64,000 nt of DNA, taken from assembly GCF_001544355.1 (NCBI RefSeq), contig NZ_BCQI01000010.1:30314-94313 (forward strand), written 5' to 3'. The position numbers were made by a program, and so were the translations under genes. The notes under the pieces are model-generated. The model was given only the letters and a program-made list of their open reading frames with translations. It did no database searches and was not told the DNA's origin. The DNA is from Alicyclobacillus acidiphilus NBRC 100859 (GTDB lineage: Bacteria; Bacillota; Bacilli; Alicyclobacillales; Alicyclobacillaceae). Positions 17,773 to 26,202 of the stretch are shown one piece after another; the stretch's first letter is position 1, and each line of letters begins with the position of its first letter.

Positions 17773-18759
17773 ATGGCGGAACCTATTTTGTCTATTGAAG
17801 ATCTTCGTGTCGAGTTTGATCGGAGCGAAGATAAGGTATACGCGGTCAACGGCGTGAGTTTTCAAATTGATCCGGGCCAGGCCCTTGGTATTGTCGGGGA
17901 AAGCGGGTCCGGGAAATCCGTCACGTTGATGTCCGCGTTAGGACTGATTCGCGAGAACGGAAAGGTCAAGTCAGGTGTAGTTCAATTTGAAGGTAAAAAT
18001 TTGTTGAAGATGTCTTCGAGACAACTGGAAGACATTCGCGGTCGTGAAATCGGAGTCATTTTTCAGGATCCGATGACCAGTTTGAATCCGGTTATGTCGA
18101 TCGGCGATCAAATCATGGAAACGATGTTGACGCACCATTATGCAGGTCATCGCGAGGCGTTTGACCGAACCATACAATTGTTGCACGAAATGGGGATTCC
18201 GGATCCGAAAGCGCGATTCAAGAACTATCCTCACGAGTTTTCCGGCGGAATGCGGCAGAGAATCATGATTGCAATCGCACTTGCGTGTGAACCGCAATTG
18301 TTGATTGCGGACGAGCCGACGACCGCCCTTGACGTGACAGTCCAAATGCAAATACTGGCATTGCTGCAGTCCCAACGAGAACGGAAAAACATGAGCGTCG
18401 CAATCATCACGCACGATTTTGGTGTTGCGACGAACTTTTGCGATAAAATCGTCGTCCTATATGCGGGACAGGTCATGGAAATGGCCGATACAAGCGCATT
18501 TATTCAGAATCCGGCTCACCCGTACACCCTTGGCCTGAAGAACTCCATCATCGAAGTTGGCCAGCGTGGTCGTAAACTGGAGCCCATCCCCGGTATGGCG
18601 CCGACGCTGACGGAACCTCCGACGAGCTGTTCGTTCGCCGACCGATGCCCGTTCGTGACGGACCGCTGCCGGGAGGAACTGCCAAAGCTGAGATCTGTCG
18701 AGTCCAATCACCTGGTGGCTTGTCACCGCGCGGAGGAGGTCCTTGCTCGTGCCAACTAA
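17773..18759 (+). CDS. ABC transporter ATP-binding protein (DppD/OppD type)
   Basis: The product of 328 residues carries Walker A GESGSGKS, Q-loop FQDPMTSLNPV, signature FSGGMRQR, Walker B LLIADEPTTALD and the H-loop ITHDFG. The C-terminal extension with CSFADRCPF and further cysteines is typical of oligopeptide/dipeptide ATPases, where it may bind an iron-sulfur cluster. ATG 17773 follows GGGGAGG. An in-frame upstream start would overlap the permease gene and is rejected. It energises import together with the next gene, which it overlaps by 11 bases. Confidence 0.94.
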   Translation: MAEPILSIEDLRVEFDRSEDKVYAVNGVSFQIDPGQALGIVGESGSGKSVTLMSALGLIRENGKVKSGVVQFEGKNLLKMSSRQLEDIRGREIGVIFQDPMTSLNPVMSIGDQIMETMLTHHYAGHREAFDRTIQLLHEMGIPDPKARFKNYPHEFSGGMRQRIMIAIALACEPQLLIADEPTTALDVTVQMQILALLQSQRERKNMSVAIITHDFGVATNFCDKIVVLYAGQVMEMADTSAFIQNPAHPYTLGLKNSIIEVGQRGRKLEPIPGMAPTLTEPPTSCSFADRCPFVTDRCREELPKLRSVESNHLVACHRAEEVLARAN

Positions 18760-19705
18760 TCCACTCGTAAAGGTCGAAAATGTATCGAAGCGGTTCCGAG
18801 TTCGAGGCAGAGAATTGCACGCGGTTTCCAATGTTTCGTTTGAAATTGAGGCCGGCAAGACATTTGGCCTCGTCGGTGAGAGCGGATCGGGGAAATCCAC
18901 GTTGGGGAGACTGGTTCTGCGGCTGCTCGACGCGAACGAGGGACGCATCACGTTTAACGGCAAGGACATTACGAATCTGCCGAATCGCCAGTTGCGGCCG
19001 CTTCGCCAGGAGATGCAGATCATTTTCCAGGATCCGCAAGCGAGCATGAGCCCGCGCATGACCATTGGCCGGGCGATTGAAGACGCGATGGAAATCCACA
19101 AGATTGGCACGAAACAGTCTCGTCGTAAGCGCGTGGACGAGTTGTTGGAGCGGGTAGGTCTGCCTTCCTTCGTCAAATACGCGTTTCCACACGAACTGTC
19201 AGGCGGACAGTTGCAGCGTATTGGGATTGCCCGGGCGTTGTCGTTGAATCCGAAGCTGATTGTGTGTGACGAACCTGTCTCGGCCCTGGACGTGTCCATT
19301 CAGGTGCAGGTCATTCATCTTCTGCAAGAGTTGCAGCGAGATTTGAACCTCACGTATATCTTCATCGCGCACAACCTGGCGGTTGTCGAATATTTGAGCG
19401 ACGAGATCGCCGTCTTGTACCTGGGTGAAGTGGTTGAACAAGCGCCTGCGGAGAAGCTTTTCAAGAATCCGTCTCACCCATACACACAAGTCCTGCTGCA
19501 GTCGATTTTGAAGATACCGGAGGACCCTTCCTCGCGACAGAAGATGACACATATCCAGGGAGAAATTCCATCGCCGTTCAATCCGCCGTCGGGCTGCACC
19601 TTCCACCCGAGGTGTCCTTTCGCAACCGACGTCTGTCGGACACAGAAGCCTGTGGCGAAACACGTTGACGACGATCACAAAGCGACCTGTCACCTGATCG
19701 GTTGA
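18749..19705 (+). CDS. ABC transporter ATP-binding protein (DppF/OppF type)
   Basis: The product of 318 residues is the second ATPase of the importer: Walker A GESGSGKS, FQDPQASMSPRM, signature LSGGQLQRIGIARAL, Walker B LIVCDEPVSALD and AHNLAVVEYLSD. The C-terminal oligopeptide-type tail CTFHPRCPFATDVC is present. GTG 18749 lies 9 bases after AGGAGG (18734-18739); a TTG at 18743 is too close to it. The overlap with the preceding gene implies translational coupling. A strong terminator follows. Confidence 0.94.
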   Translation: MPTNPLVKVENVSKRFRVRGRELHAVSNVSFEIEAGKTFGLVGESGSGKSTLGRLVLRLLDANEGRITFNGKDITNLPNRQLRPLRQEMQIIFQDPQASMSPRMTIGRAIEDAMEIHKIGTKQSRRKRVDELLERVGLPSFVKYAFPHELSGGQLQRIGIARALSLNPKLIVCDEPVSALDVSIQVQVIHLLQELQRDLNLTYIFIAHNLAVVEYLSDEIAVLYLGEVVEQAPAEKLFKNPSHPYTQVLLQSILKIPEDPSSRQKMTHIQGEIPSPFNPPSGCTFHPRCPFATDVCRTQKPVAKHVDDDHKATCHLIG

Positions 19706-19740
19706 TGGAGAGAACCCGACGCGCGTTCAATCATGTGCCC

Positions 19741-19770
19741 AAAAAGGCTGCCCTGCGGGGCAGCCTTTTT
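19741..19770. terminator. bidirectional intrinsic terminator
   Basis: AAAAAGGCTGCCC (19741-19753) and GGGCAGCCTTTTT (19758-19770) form a perfect 13-bp stem with a four-base loop. A-run and T-run flank it on both strands, so it can end both the importer operon and the convergent HAD gene. Confidence 0.93.
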
Positions 19771-19807
19771 CAGAGAGCCTCAGTCGTTTGCGGTGCATGG
19801 CGCAGAT

Positions 19808-20464
19808 TTACGCGTATTGTGCAAGGAGTTCGGCAAAATCGATGTCTTCGAGCGAGTCGACTTTCCAATGGACATGTCCAAAGTGAAGTGGTTTCGTAAC
19901 TGGATTGGGCACAACGAGACAATAGACGCCTGCTCTCAGCGCAGCTTCGGAACCGTTCGGCGAATCTTCCACCGCAATCGCCTCGTTCGGAAGAACGCCG
20001 AGACATTGCAGAGCTTGCTCGTACAAGGCAGGATCCGGTTTGACGTGCTCGACGTCGTCGGCTGTCTTGATGCAGTCGAAGTAATCGCGAATGTCGAGGC
20101 CGTCCAAGAAGGGATCGATCCACGCGCGTCTCGAACTCGTCGCCAGTCCGATTCTCAGATGGTGTTCTTTCGCGTACTGCAGCCACTTGATGACGCCGGG
20201 ACGCACAGCTTCCCGATCCATCAGCTGGCGATGCCGGGCGTGGACCGAAGCGCGAAAATCGTCGAGATCGATGGGGAGATGCAAGTCAGTTACCAGGTAC
20301 TCGTATGGATTGAACGCGTGCAGGCTGGTGCCGATGCACTCTGAATACTGTTCGAGCGGAAGCTCGACGCCGTGTTCGCGGTAAGCCTCTTTGAACGCCA
20401 TATACCACGCGGTTTCCGTATCGATGATGGTACCGTCAAAGTCGAAGATGATCGCCTTAATCAT
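19808..20464 (-). CDS. HAD-superfamily hydrolase, beta-phosphoglucomutase-like
   Basis: The product of 218 residues contains motif I DFDGTIIDTE, motif II ATSSRR, the motif III lysine in HVKPDPALYE and motif IV VEDSPNG, with a helical cap between motifs I and II. This is the arrangement of subfamily IA phosphatases and phosphoglucomutases (YhcW/PgmB type). GTIIDTE rather than GVI is more usual in phosphatases, so phosphatase is the safer call. The start is preceded by GAGAGGAG. It is convergent with the importer operon; any sugar-phosphate role there is speculative. Confidence 0.87.
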   Translation of the reverse strand: MIKAIIFDFDGTIIDTETAWYMAFKEAYREHGVELPLEQYSECIGTSLHAFNPYEYLVTDLHLPIDLDDFRASVHARHRQLMDREAVRPGVIKWLQYAKEHHLRIGLATSSRRAWIDPFLDGLDIRDYFDCIKTADDVEHVKPDPALYEQALQCLGVLPNEAIAVEDSPNGSEAALRAGVYCLVVPNPVTKPLHFGHVHWKVDSLEDIDFAELLAQYA

Positions 20465-20655
20465 GGGGCGCTCCTCTCGTTTTCTTGTTTAACCTAACAC
20501 ACGACTGGAAAACGGGTCAAACGAATAGTCGCTTTTCGATGCGTGTCAACGAACAACCCTAGATGTTATGCTTCAAAGGTCCGCGAATTGTTTCAACCTA
20601 CATCATAGGTGCGAAACGTCAGATTACATAGCAGGTTGATGGGAGGAAACGAAAG

Positions 20656-21630
20656 ATGAAGTATCGCAATGTCGGCCGCAGTGGATTGCGGGTCAGCGAG
20701 GTTGGCCTTGGGAGTTGGTTGACGTACGGAACTGCCACAGAACGCGACACCGCAATCGAATGCATCGATACAGCGTATCGCTTGGGTGTCAATTTCTTTG
20801 ATACCGCGAACGCCTACAACCGCGGCGAAGCGGAAAAGCTTGTCGGTGAAGCCCTGCGGAAATATCCACGATCGTCTTATGTGCTCGCGACGAAAGTGTA
20901 TTTTCCGATGGGGGATGGGCCGAATGATCGGGGACTATCGAGAAAACACATCATGGAACAGTGCGATGCGAGTTTGAAGCGCCTCGGCGTCGACTACATC
21001 GACTTGTACCAGTGCCATCGTTTCGATGCTTCCACGTCGTTGGAGGAGACCTTGTTTGCGCTCGACGATCTCGTCCGGCAGGGCAAGATTCTGTACGCTG
21101 GCGTGAGCGAGTGGTCCGCTGCCCAAATTTCGCAGGCCAAGGCCATCGAAGACAAACGGAATTTGCGGCCGATCATCTCCAATCAACCGATATACAACAT
21201 GCTCGTCCGCTACATCGAGAAGGACGTGATTCCGACGTCCGAACAGTTTGGCGTTGGCCAGGTTGTGTTTTCACCGCTTGCGCAGGGGATCCTCACCGGC
21301 AAATATCAGCCAGGGAGCGCGATTCCAGAAGACAGCCGTGCGGCGAACGACAACACGAACCATTGGATTCGCAGCTATCTTCGCGACGACGTTCTGACAT
21401 CTGTGAAGAAGTTGGAACATATCGCGCGAGAACTCGACGCCAACTTGTCGCAGCTGGCGATTGCCTGGACGTTGCGCCAGTCGAATGTCGCATCGGCTAT
21501 CATCGGCGCCAGTCGTGTGTCGCAGGTGGAAGAGAACGTCAAGGCTGTCGATCTCGAATTGACGCCGGATGTCCTGAGTGAAATCGATACCGTACTTCAG
21601 GAGATCGATGGTTTCGTACCGATTTGGTAA
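20656..21630 (+). CDS. aldo/keto reductase, Kv-beta-like
   Basis: The product of 324 residues is an NADPH-dependent aldo/keto reductase. The catalytic tetrad is Asp49, Tyr54, Lys80 and His121 (DLYQCHRFD). VGLGSWLTYG, FDTANAYNRGEAE and the cofactor segment IIGASRVSQVEEN match the family close to voltage-gated K+ channel beta subunits and E. coli YghZ. The start has GGGAGG 9 bases upstream. It is monocistronic: the HAD gene diverges on one side, and an inverted repeat separates it from the EAL gene on the other. Physiological substrate unknown. Confidence 0.92.
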   Translation: MKYRNVGRSGLRVSEVGLGSWLTYGTATERDTAIECIDTAYRLGVNFFDTANAYNRGEAEKLVGEALRKYPRSSYVLATKVYFPMGDGPNDRGLSRKHIMEQCDASLKRLGVDYIDLYQCHRFDASTSLEETLFALDDLVRQGKILYAGVSEWSAAQISQAKAIEDKRNLRPIISNQPIYNMLVRYIEKDVIPTSEQFGVGQVVFSPLAQGILTGKYQPGSAIPEDSRAANDNTNHWIRSYLRDDVLTSVKKLEHIARELDANLSQLAIAWTLRQSNVASAIIGASRVSQVEENVKAVDLELTPDVLSEIDTVLQEIDGFVPIW

Positions 21631-21727
21631 GTGGATTCGGGACGGACAGGGGCCTTTCCGAACTGCGGGTGTTTCGCCGCTTGGTTTCCGTTACGTTAGA
21701 TTTGTTGACACAATGGTTGTCTGTTCG

Positions 21728-21763
21728 GCACGTGGGTGTTATTTTAAGTGAACACCCACGTGC
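21728..21763. promoter_or_regulatory. perfect 13-bp inverted repeat before the EAL gene
   Basis: GCACGTGGGTGTT (21728-21740) and AACACCCACGTGC (21751-21763) are exact inverse complements around a 10-base AT-rich loop. It could be a terminator of the upstream reductase gene (but no T-run follows) or an operator for the EAL gene, whose start is 33 bases downstream. A TTGACA lies at 21705-21710. Confidence 0.6.
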
Positions 21764-21795
21764 GGCGTGAATAGGGACTTCAAGGAGTTACATCG

Positions 21796-23013
21796 ATGAC
21801 AGGCGTTTCACTGGTCAATCAAGGTGTTTTGCAGCCGTATTTTCAACCGATTCTGTCACTCGATCACTTTCGAGTGATTGGATATGAAGCGTTAGGGAGA
21901 AAGGTCACGCCGCTTGGAGAGGAGAGCCTTGGTCCCTACTTTGCGAATCCTGATATTCACGACGGGGACAAGCGAGTGGTCGATCGCGCGTTGCGAAGGC
22001 AGGCTCTGGCGAAGTTATCCTCGTTTGAAGGCGATTGTAAACTGTTTCTGAATGTCAAACCGAGTTGGATCTACGATTACCGGAATCGGCCGGATGAGAT
22101 TCCGACACTGCGCTTTCTCGAGGAACTCGGCGTGGACGGTTCCCGCATTGTACTTGAACTCACGGAGGATCAGTTCGACGGGGAACTGTCGCTGCTTCAC
22201 GAAGTATTGTCCGTATACCGAAGCAAGGGTTGCCAGATCGCTATCGACGACATGGGGATCGGATTCAGCAATTTTGACCGGGTCGCGTTTCTTGAACCGG
22301 AGTACATGAAAATTGACTTGCACTTCGTTCGCAACAGCCGTCACTTTGCCAGTTATCGAAGTCTTCTTCAGGCCTTTTCATCCGTCGCGGAGCACATCGG
22401 CTCTTCGCTTCTGCTGGAGGGCATCGAAACCGAGGACGATGTCGAGCTCGCGCTTGCCCATGGAGCGCGGTATTTGCAAGGATTTTATTTCTCAAGGGCA
22501 AAGCCCGATTTCTTCGACGCGGGCGAGTTCGTCACCTCTCTGTCCGCGTTGTCCAAACGGTATTATTCGGCGCAGTCTCAGGCGTTGAACGCAGCGTTCG
22601 ACGTCGGCTTGGACATTGTCAACGTCGTGGCCCGCGTACGGGGACTCTTGCGGCTGCGCACTTCGACAGATCGGGACGATCTCGATGGCTTCGTGCGATG
22701 GTTGACGGCGCGAATGTCCAGCGTGTGTTGTCGCGCCTACATATGCGCCGCCGACGGAACGCAGCTGTCCTACAATTATGCGCGGACGGACAGCGGCATG
22801 TGGGAAGTTTCGAAGTACCGAAAAGGGTGCAATTGGGCCTGGCGCCCTTACTTCCTGGAGAGTATTGCCGCCATGAACCGCAGTCAGCAAGGGATCTTGT
22901 CCAAGTTGTACAGAGACATCGATTCGCTGAAGGCCATCCGCACATTCTCCTGTCCGCTCCATGACGACCACTATCTGTTTGTCGATCTCGACGTGGATCA
23001 ACTCGCCCGGTGA
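21796..23013 (+). CDS. YkuI-like EAL-domain protein (c-di-GMP phosphodiesterase or receptor)
   Basis: The product of 405 residues has an N-terminal EAL domain (about 10-250) and a C-terminal PAS-like YkuI_C domain. The catalytic set is present: Glu31 in YEALGR, Asn in LFLNVKP, Glu in LELTED, the DDMG pair, Lys in MKIDLHF and Glu in LEGIET. Only DDFG to DDMG deviates from the common loop. It would hydrolyse or bind cyclic di-GMP in the cytoplasm. A PilZ protein, a likely receptor of the same messenger, is encoded at 38.4 kb. The start has AAGGAG. The 3' end overlaps the convergent permease gene by 16 bases. Confidence 0.9.
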   Translation: MTGVSLVNQGVLQPYFQPILSLDHFRVIGYEALGRKVTPLGEESLGPYFANPDIHDGDKRVVDRALRRQALAKLSSFEGDCKLFLNVKPSWIYDYRNRPDEIPTLRFLEELGVDGSRIVLELTEDQFDGELSLLHEVLSVYRSKGCQIAIDDMGIGFSNFDRVAFLEPEYMKIDLHFVRNSRHFASYRSLLQAFSSVAEHIGSSLLLEGIETEDDVELALAHGARYLQGFYFSRAKPDFFDAGEFVTSLSALSKRYYSAQSQALNAAFDVGLDIVNVVARVRGLLRLRTSTDRDDLDGFVRWLTARMSSVCCRAYICAADGTQLSYNYARTDSGMWEVSKYRKGCNWAWRPYFLESIAAMNRSQQGILSKLYRDIDSLKAIRTFSCPLHDDHYLFVDLDVDQLAR

Positions 23014-24401
23014 GCGTCGCTGTAGACGTGTTCACGCTTTGCGAACGCGGCGTACAAAATGAATGCCACAATGAAACTCACGTAATACGACAGGTCGCCG
23101 ATCTGCGGCCAATGTTTCGCGAAATAGCCCACGTACATGGTTTGATTGAAAAATGGGATGGAACACGCGAAGCCAATCAAGAATGCCCACAACCCAGCTC
23201 GCACTGGACGCGCATGCGTGTAAAAGTCGTCAAGATCTTGCCGTTTGCGGCGAATGATGAGAAAGTCGCAAACCACGACCGCCAGCCAAGGGCTGATCCA
23301 GTAGGCCAGCACGAACAGGAAGTTGCTGTAATTGTTGTAATAGCCGGATTGGCCGCCAATGAGCGACAGGAGACCGCCGATCACGCCGACCAGCAGCGCC
23401 GCGATCCATCGCTTCGGCGCGATCGCACGGACGAGGCCGATGTCGATGGTCAACAGCGAGATCGAGCCAGAGTAGATGTTGATCACATTGGCGGTGATTG
23501 TTCCAAGAATGATGGCCAACATCGTGACAATGCCGAACGGGTGCGGCAAGATGCTTGTCACGAGGTCGGTTGGCTTAGCGATGGACGTAAACGTGCTGAG
23601 ACCGGTTCCCAACAACTCCAGCCAGACGGCGGGAATGACGTTGCCCCAGAACGCCGCGTGAAACGCCCGATACCCAGCGGTGTCTCGCGGAAAGTAGCGG
23701 CTGTAGTCCGAGGAGTATGTCATCCAGCCCATCATGTAGGATAAAGCGATGGAGATGGCGACGATGATGGATCCCGATGTTCCACTGAACGCCTGTGCCC
23801 TTGGGTTTTCGGGGATGTTGAACCGGATGTGCGGAAAGGCGTAGATACTGACCACAATGAAAATGACCATGAGGACAACCGCGGAAGCTCGCTCCACCCA
23901 GTGAATGAGATTGTGACCGTAAATCGATATGACGGCCTGAACCGCAATCATCACGATGAGGTTGGGTATGAATCCGATAGGCAGGAGCCATTCCAACGCG
24001 TAGACGCCAAGTACGGTATTGACAGCATACCAGCCAATTCCAGAGAGAAAGTTCAGCACGCCGGGAAGAAAGTTCCCTGCGTAACCGAACGATGCGCGCG
24101 ATTGAATGAGCTGCGGAATCCCCCATCGGTATCCGAACGTCGTCAAAAACCCGATCGCCAACGCACCGACGACGGTGCCGATGATCAACGAGATGCTGGC
24201 CTGCCAAAACGACAGCCCGAACACGCCTACCCCGAGCACGCCAGTGGTGAGTGTTGCGAACTCAAGATTAGCGCTAAACCACAGGGTGAAGATGCTGTGT
24301 GGTCTGCCGTGGCGATCCGATTCTGGAATTGGCTCAATGCCGTGGGGCTCCACGTGCAATACTTCCGCCCCGTACGATTCCGACTGTTTCGCGTATGACA
24401 T
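22998..24401 (-). CDS. NCS1-family permease (purine/cytosine permease-like)
   Basis: The product of 467 residues has about 12 transmembrane helices in the NCS1 (CodB/PucI) pattern. Typical motifs are FTLWFSANLEFATLTTGVLG in helix 1, GRASFGY-like SRASFGYAGNF, and SDYSRYFP between helices 6 and 7. It should import a nucleobase, allantoin, hydantoin or a related compound with cations; the substrate cannot be told from sequence. GGGGAGG precedes the ATG by 8 bases. The roughly 150-base leader upstream may be structured. No purine catabolic genes are adjacent. Confidence 0.9.
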   Translation of the reverse strand: MSYAKQSESYGAEVLHVEPHGIEPIPESDRHGRPHSIFTLWFSANLEFATLTTGVLGVGVFGLSFWQASISLIIGTVVGALAIGFLTTFGYRWGIPQLIQSRASFGYAGNFLPGVLNFLSGIGWYAVNTVLGVYALEWLLPIGFIPNLIVMIAVQAVISIYGHNLIHWVERASAVVLMVIFIVVSIYAFPHIRFNIPENPRAQAFSGTSGSIIVAISIALSYMMGWMTYSSDYSRYFPRDTAGYRAFHAAFWGNVIPAVWLELLGTGLSTFTSIAKPTDLVTSILPHPFGIVTMLAIILGTITANVINIYSGSISLLTIDIGLVRAIAPKRWIAALLVGVIGGLLSLIGGQSGYYNNYSNFLFVLAYWISPWLAVVVCDFLIIRRKRQDLDDFYTHARPVRAGLWAFLIGFACSIPFFNQTMYVGYFAKHWPQIGDLSYYVSFIVAFILYAAFAKREHVYSDAHRAS

Positions 24402-24560
24402 GGTTCAGCCTCCCCGCAAATACCCGCAAAAACTCACGCACATGGTGTTCCCTGGTGACGCCGGAATTATGAGGCCGGTTCTCGACGTTCACCCCTTCCG
24501 AAATCCAGTCTTAATCCGTTGGAAAACGTGTTTCATGCCTGTGTATGGCTAATCATGGAT
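24402..24560 (-). promoter_or_regulatory. possible structured 5' leader of the NCS1 permease
   Basis: Read on the minus strand, GGTGAACG can pair with CGTCACC about 30 bases later, enclosing an inner CCGG...CCGG pairing; the ATG lies about 60 bases further on. It does not match the TPP, purine, guanidine or ZTP consensus elements that I checked by eye. Possible unknown leader element or chance pairing. Confidence 0.25.
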
Positions 24561-24624
24561 TTTCATGTCATGTATTGAGTGGAAATCAGAATAACCAGTT
24601 GAAATCAAGCTTTATTTCTATATA

Positions 24625-24641
24625 TGTTAGATAACATAACA
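24625..24641 (+). promoter_or_regulatory. GlnR/TnrA-like operator upstream of amt
   Basis: TGTTAGATAACATAACA fits the Bacillus GlnR/TnrA consensus TGTNA-N7-TNACA exactly at the conserved arms. Its centre is 58 bases upstream of the start predicted from TATAAA at 24679-24684, close to an activator position. The amt promoter has no good -35 at standard spacing, consistent with activator dependence. Confidence 0.68.
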
Positions 24642-24714
24642 CAAAGCGTTGACGGAATAGCATCGTGGAAGGTACGGTTATAAAAAAATTCAGTTAGGGA
24701 GTGGAGGCAACGCG

Positions 24715-26106
24715 ATGGCGACCTTGATGAAGTCGAAGTGGTACTGGTTCTTATCCATTTTTCTCGGCATCACACTCATCCCAAGCACCACCTTCGCAGC
24801 TACGACGAGCCCTATCGATTCTGGAGACACAGCTTGGATTCTCGCATCTTCCGCACTCGTATTGCTCATGACGCCGGGACTTGCGTTCTTTTACGGCGGA
24901 CTCGTTCGGACCAAAAATGTCATCACCACGATGCTTCAAGTGTTTGCAGTCATTTTGGTCGTCTCGATTCAGTGGGTGATCATTGGTTACTCGTTGGCGT
25001 TTGGGCCTGATTTCCACCATATCGTCGGCAACCTGAGCTGGTTCATGATGCGCGACGTAGGAGCCGCTCCCGACACGGACTACGCGGGAACCATTCCCAA
25101 CATGGTGTTCGGTATCTTTCAGATGATGTTTGCCATCATTACACCGGCGTTGATTGTCGGCGGCCTCGCTGAACGTGTCCGATTCGCGGCGTTCACCGTG
25201 TTCATCGTTCTCTGGGCGACACTGATTTACGATCCGCTGGCCCACTGGGTATGGGGTGCGGGCGGTTGGTTGCATTCCATGGGCGTGTTGGATTTTGCAG
25301 GCGGTACGGTCGTCCATATTTCGTCCGGTGTCGCTGGCTTGGTTGCCGCCATCTACCTTGGCAAGCGCGCCGAACATGGAACCGGCGAAATCAAGGCGCA
25401 CAACGTTCCGTTTGTTCTGTTGGGCACTGCGCTCTTGTGGTTTGGATGGTTTGGATTCAACGCAGGAAGCGCGCTGTCCGCAAACTTCCTGTCGGCCGAA
25501 GCCTTCCTTGCGACCAACACGGCGACGGCGGCCGCGGCCATTGGCTGGATGATCGTCGAGAAAATCCGCACGGGTCACGTGACGCTCGTCGGTGCCTGCG
25601 CTGGCGCAGTCGCTGGGTTGGTGGCGATCACGCCGGCCGCAGGGTTCGTTTCCGCAGGCTGGTCTATCGTGCTGGGTTTGCTTGGCGGCGCCATTTGTTA
25701 CTTGGCCTCCACGTTCATGAAGGCGAAACTCGGTTACGACGACGCGCTGGACGCGTTTGGCGGGCACGGTATCGGCGGTACGTGGGGCGCCTTGGCAACT
25801 GGGTTGTTTGCATCGACGACGATTAACTCCGCAGGCGCGAACGGACTTGTCCACGGCAACGCCCACCAGGTTGTCCTGCAGATTCTTGGCATCGTCTCCA
25901 CATGGATCTTCTCCGGTCTTGGCACGCTGATTCTGCTTTGGGTAGTCGACAAAGTGATGGGACTTCGCGTGACGAAAGAAGAGGAGATTATGGGCCTCGA
26001 CCAGATGCTGCACCATGAATCCGCATATCCAGAAACGTTGACGCCCAGTGAACTTCCGAAGTATTTCGGAGCACAATCGTCGCCAGGTGCGACTCGGGAA
26101 CTGTAA
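24715..26106 (+). CDS. amt: ammonium transporter (Amt family)
   Basis: The product of 463 residues has a cleavable N-terminal signal (ending TTFA) followed by 11 membrane helices, the Amt architecture. Characteristic stretches are SALVLLMTPGLAFFYGGLVR, GFNAGSAL, and DDALDAFGGHGIGGTWG with the twin-histidine pore residue region. It conducts ammonium into the cell. No glnK (PII) gene follows, although amt and glnK are usually paired. GAGGCAACG lies before the ATG. The GlnR-like box upstream suggests induction under nitrogen limitation. Convergent with the glutamine synthetase gene. Confidence 0.96.
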   Translation: MATLMKSKWYWFLSIFLGITLIPSTTFAATTSPIDSGDTAWILASSALVLLMTPGLAFFYGGLVRTKNVITTMLQVFAVILVVSIQWVIIGYSLAFGPDFHHIVGNLSWFMMRDVGAAPDTDYAGTIPNMVFGIFQMMFAIITPALIVGGLAERVRFAAFTVFIVLWATLIYDPLAHWVWGAGGWLHSMGVLDFAGGTVVHISSGVAGLVAAIYLGKRAEHGTGEIKAHNVPFVLLGTALLWFGWFGFNAGSALSANFLSAEAFLATNTATAAAAIGWMIVEKIRTGHVTLVGACAGAVAGLVAITPAAGFVSAGWSIVLGLLGGAICYLASTFMKAKLGYDDALDAFGGHGIGGTWGALATGLFASTTINSAGANGLVHGNAHQVVLQILGIVSTWIFSGLGTLILLWVVDKVMGLRVTKEEEIMGLDQMLHHESAYPETLTPSELPKYFGAQSSPGATREL

Positions 26107-26177
26107 ACGGTAATCCGGCATCCCTTCGCCACGCTCGGCGATGACGAGGCATACGAGGCTGTCTGAAAGCGGCGAAA

Positions 26178-26193
26178 GCTGCCTGGAGGCAGC
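26178..26193. terminator. short hairpin between convergent amt and glnA-like genes
   Basis: GCTGCC (26178-26183) pairs with GGCAGC (26188-26193) around TGGA, with partial AA/TT extension. The stem is short and lacks a good T-run, so this is only a candidate bidirectional terminator in the 96-base convergent gap. Confidence 0.35.
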
Positions 26194-26202
26194 CTTGTCT
26201 GC

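Noticed and set aside
24751..26121. 456-codon minus-strand frame covering the whole amt gene
   Set aside because: Highly charged, no recognised motif and opposite a certain membrane protein gene; it arises from codon bias of the GC-rich coding strand.
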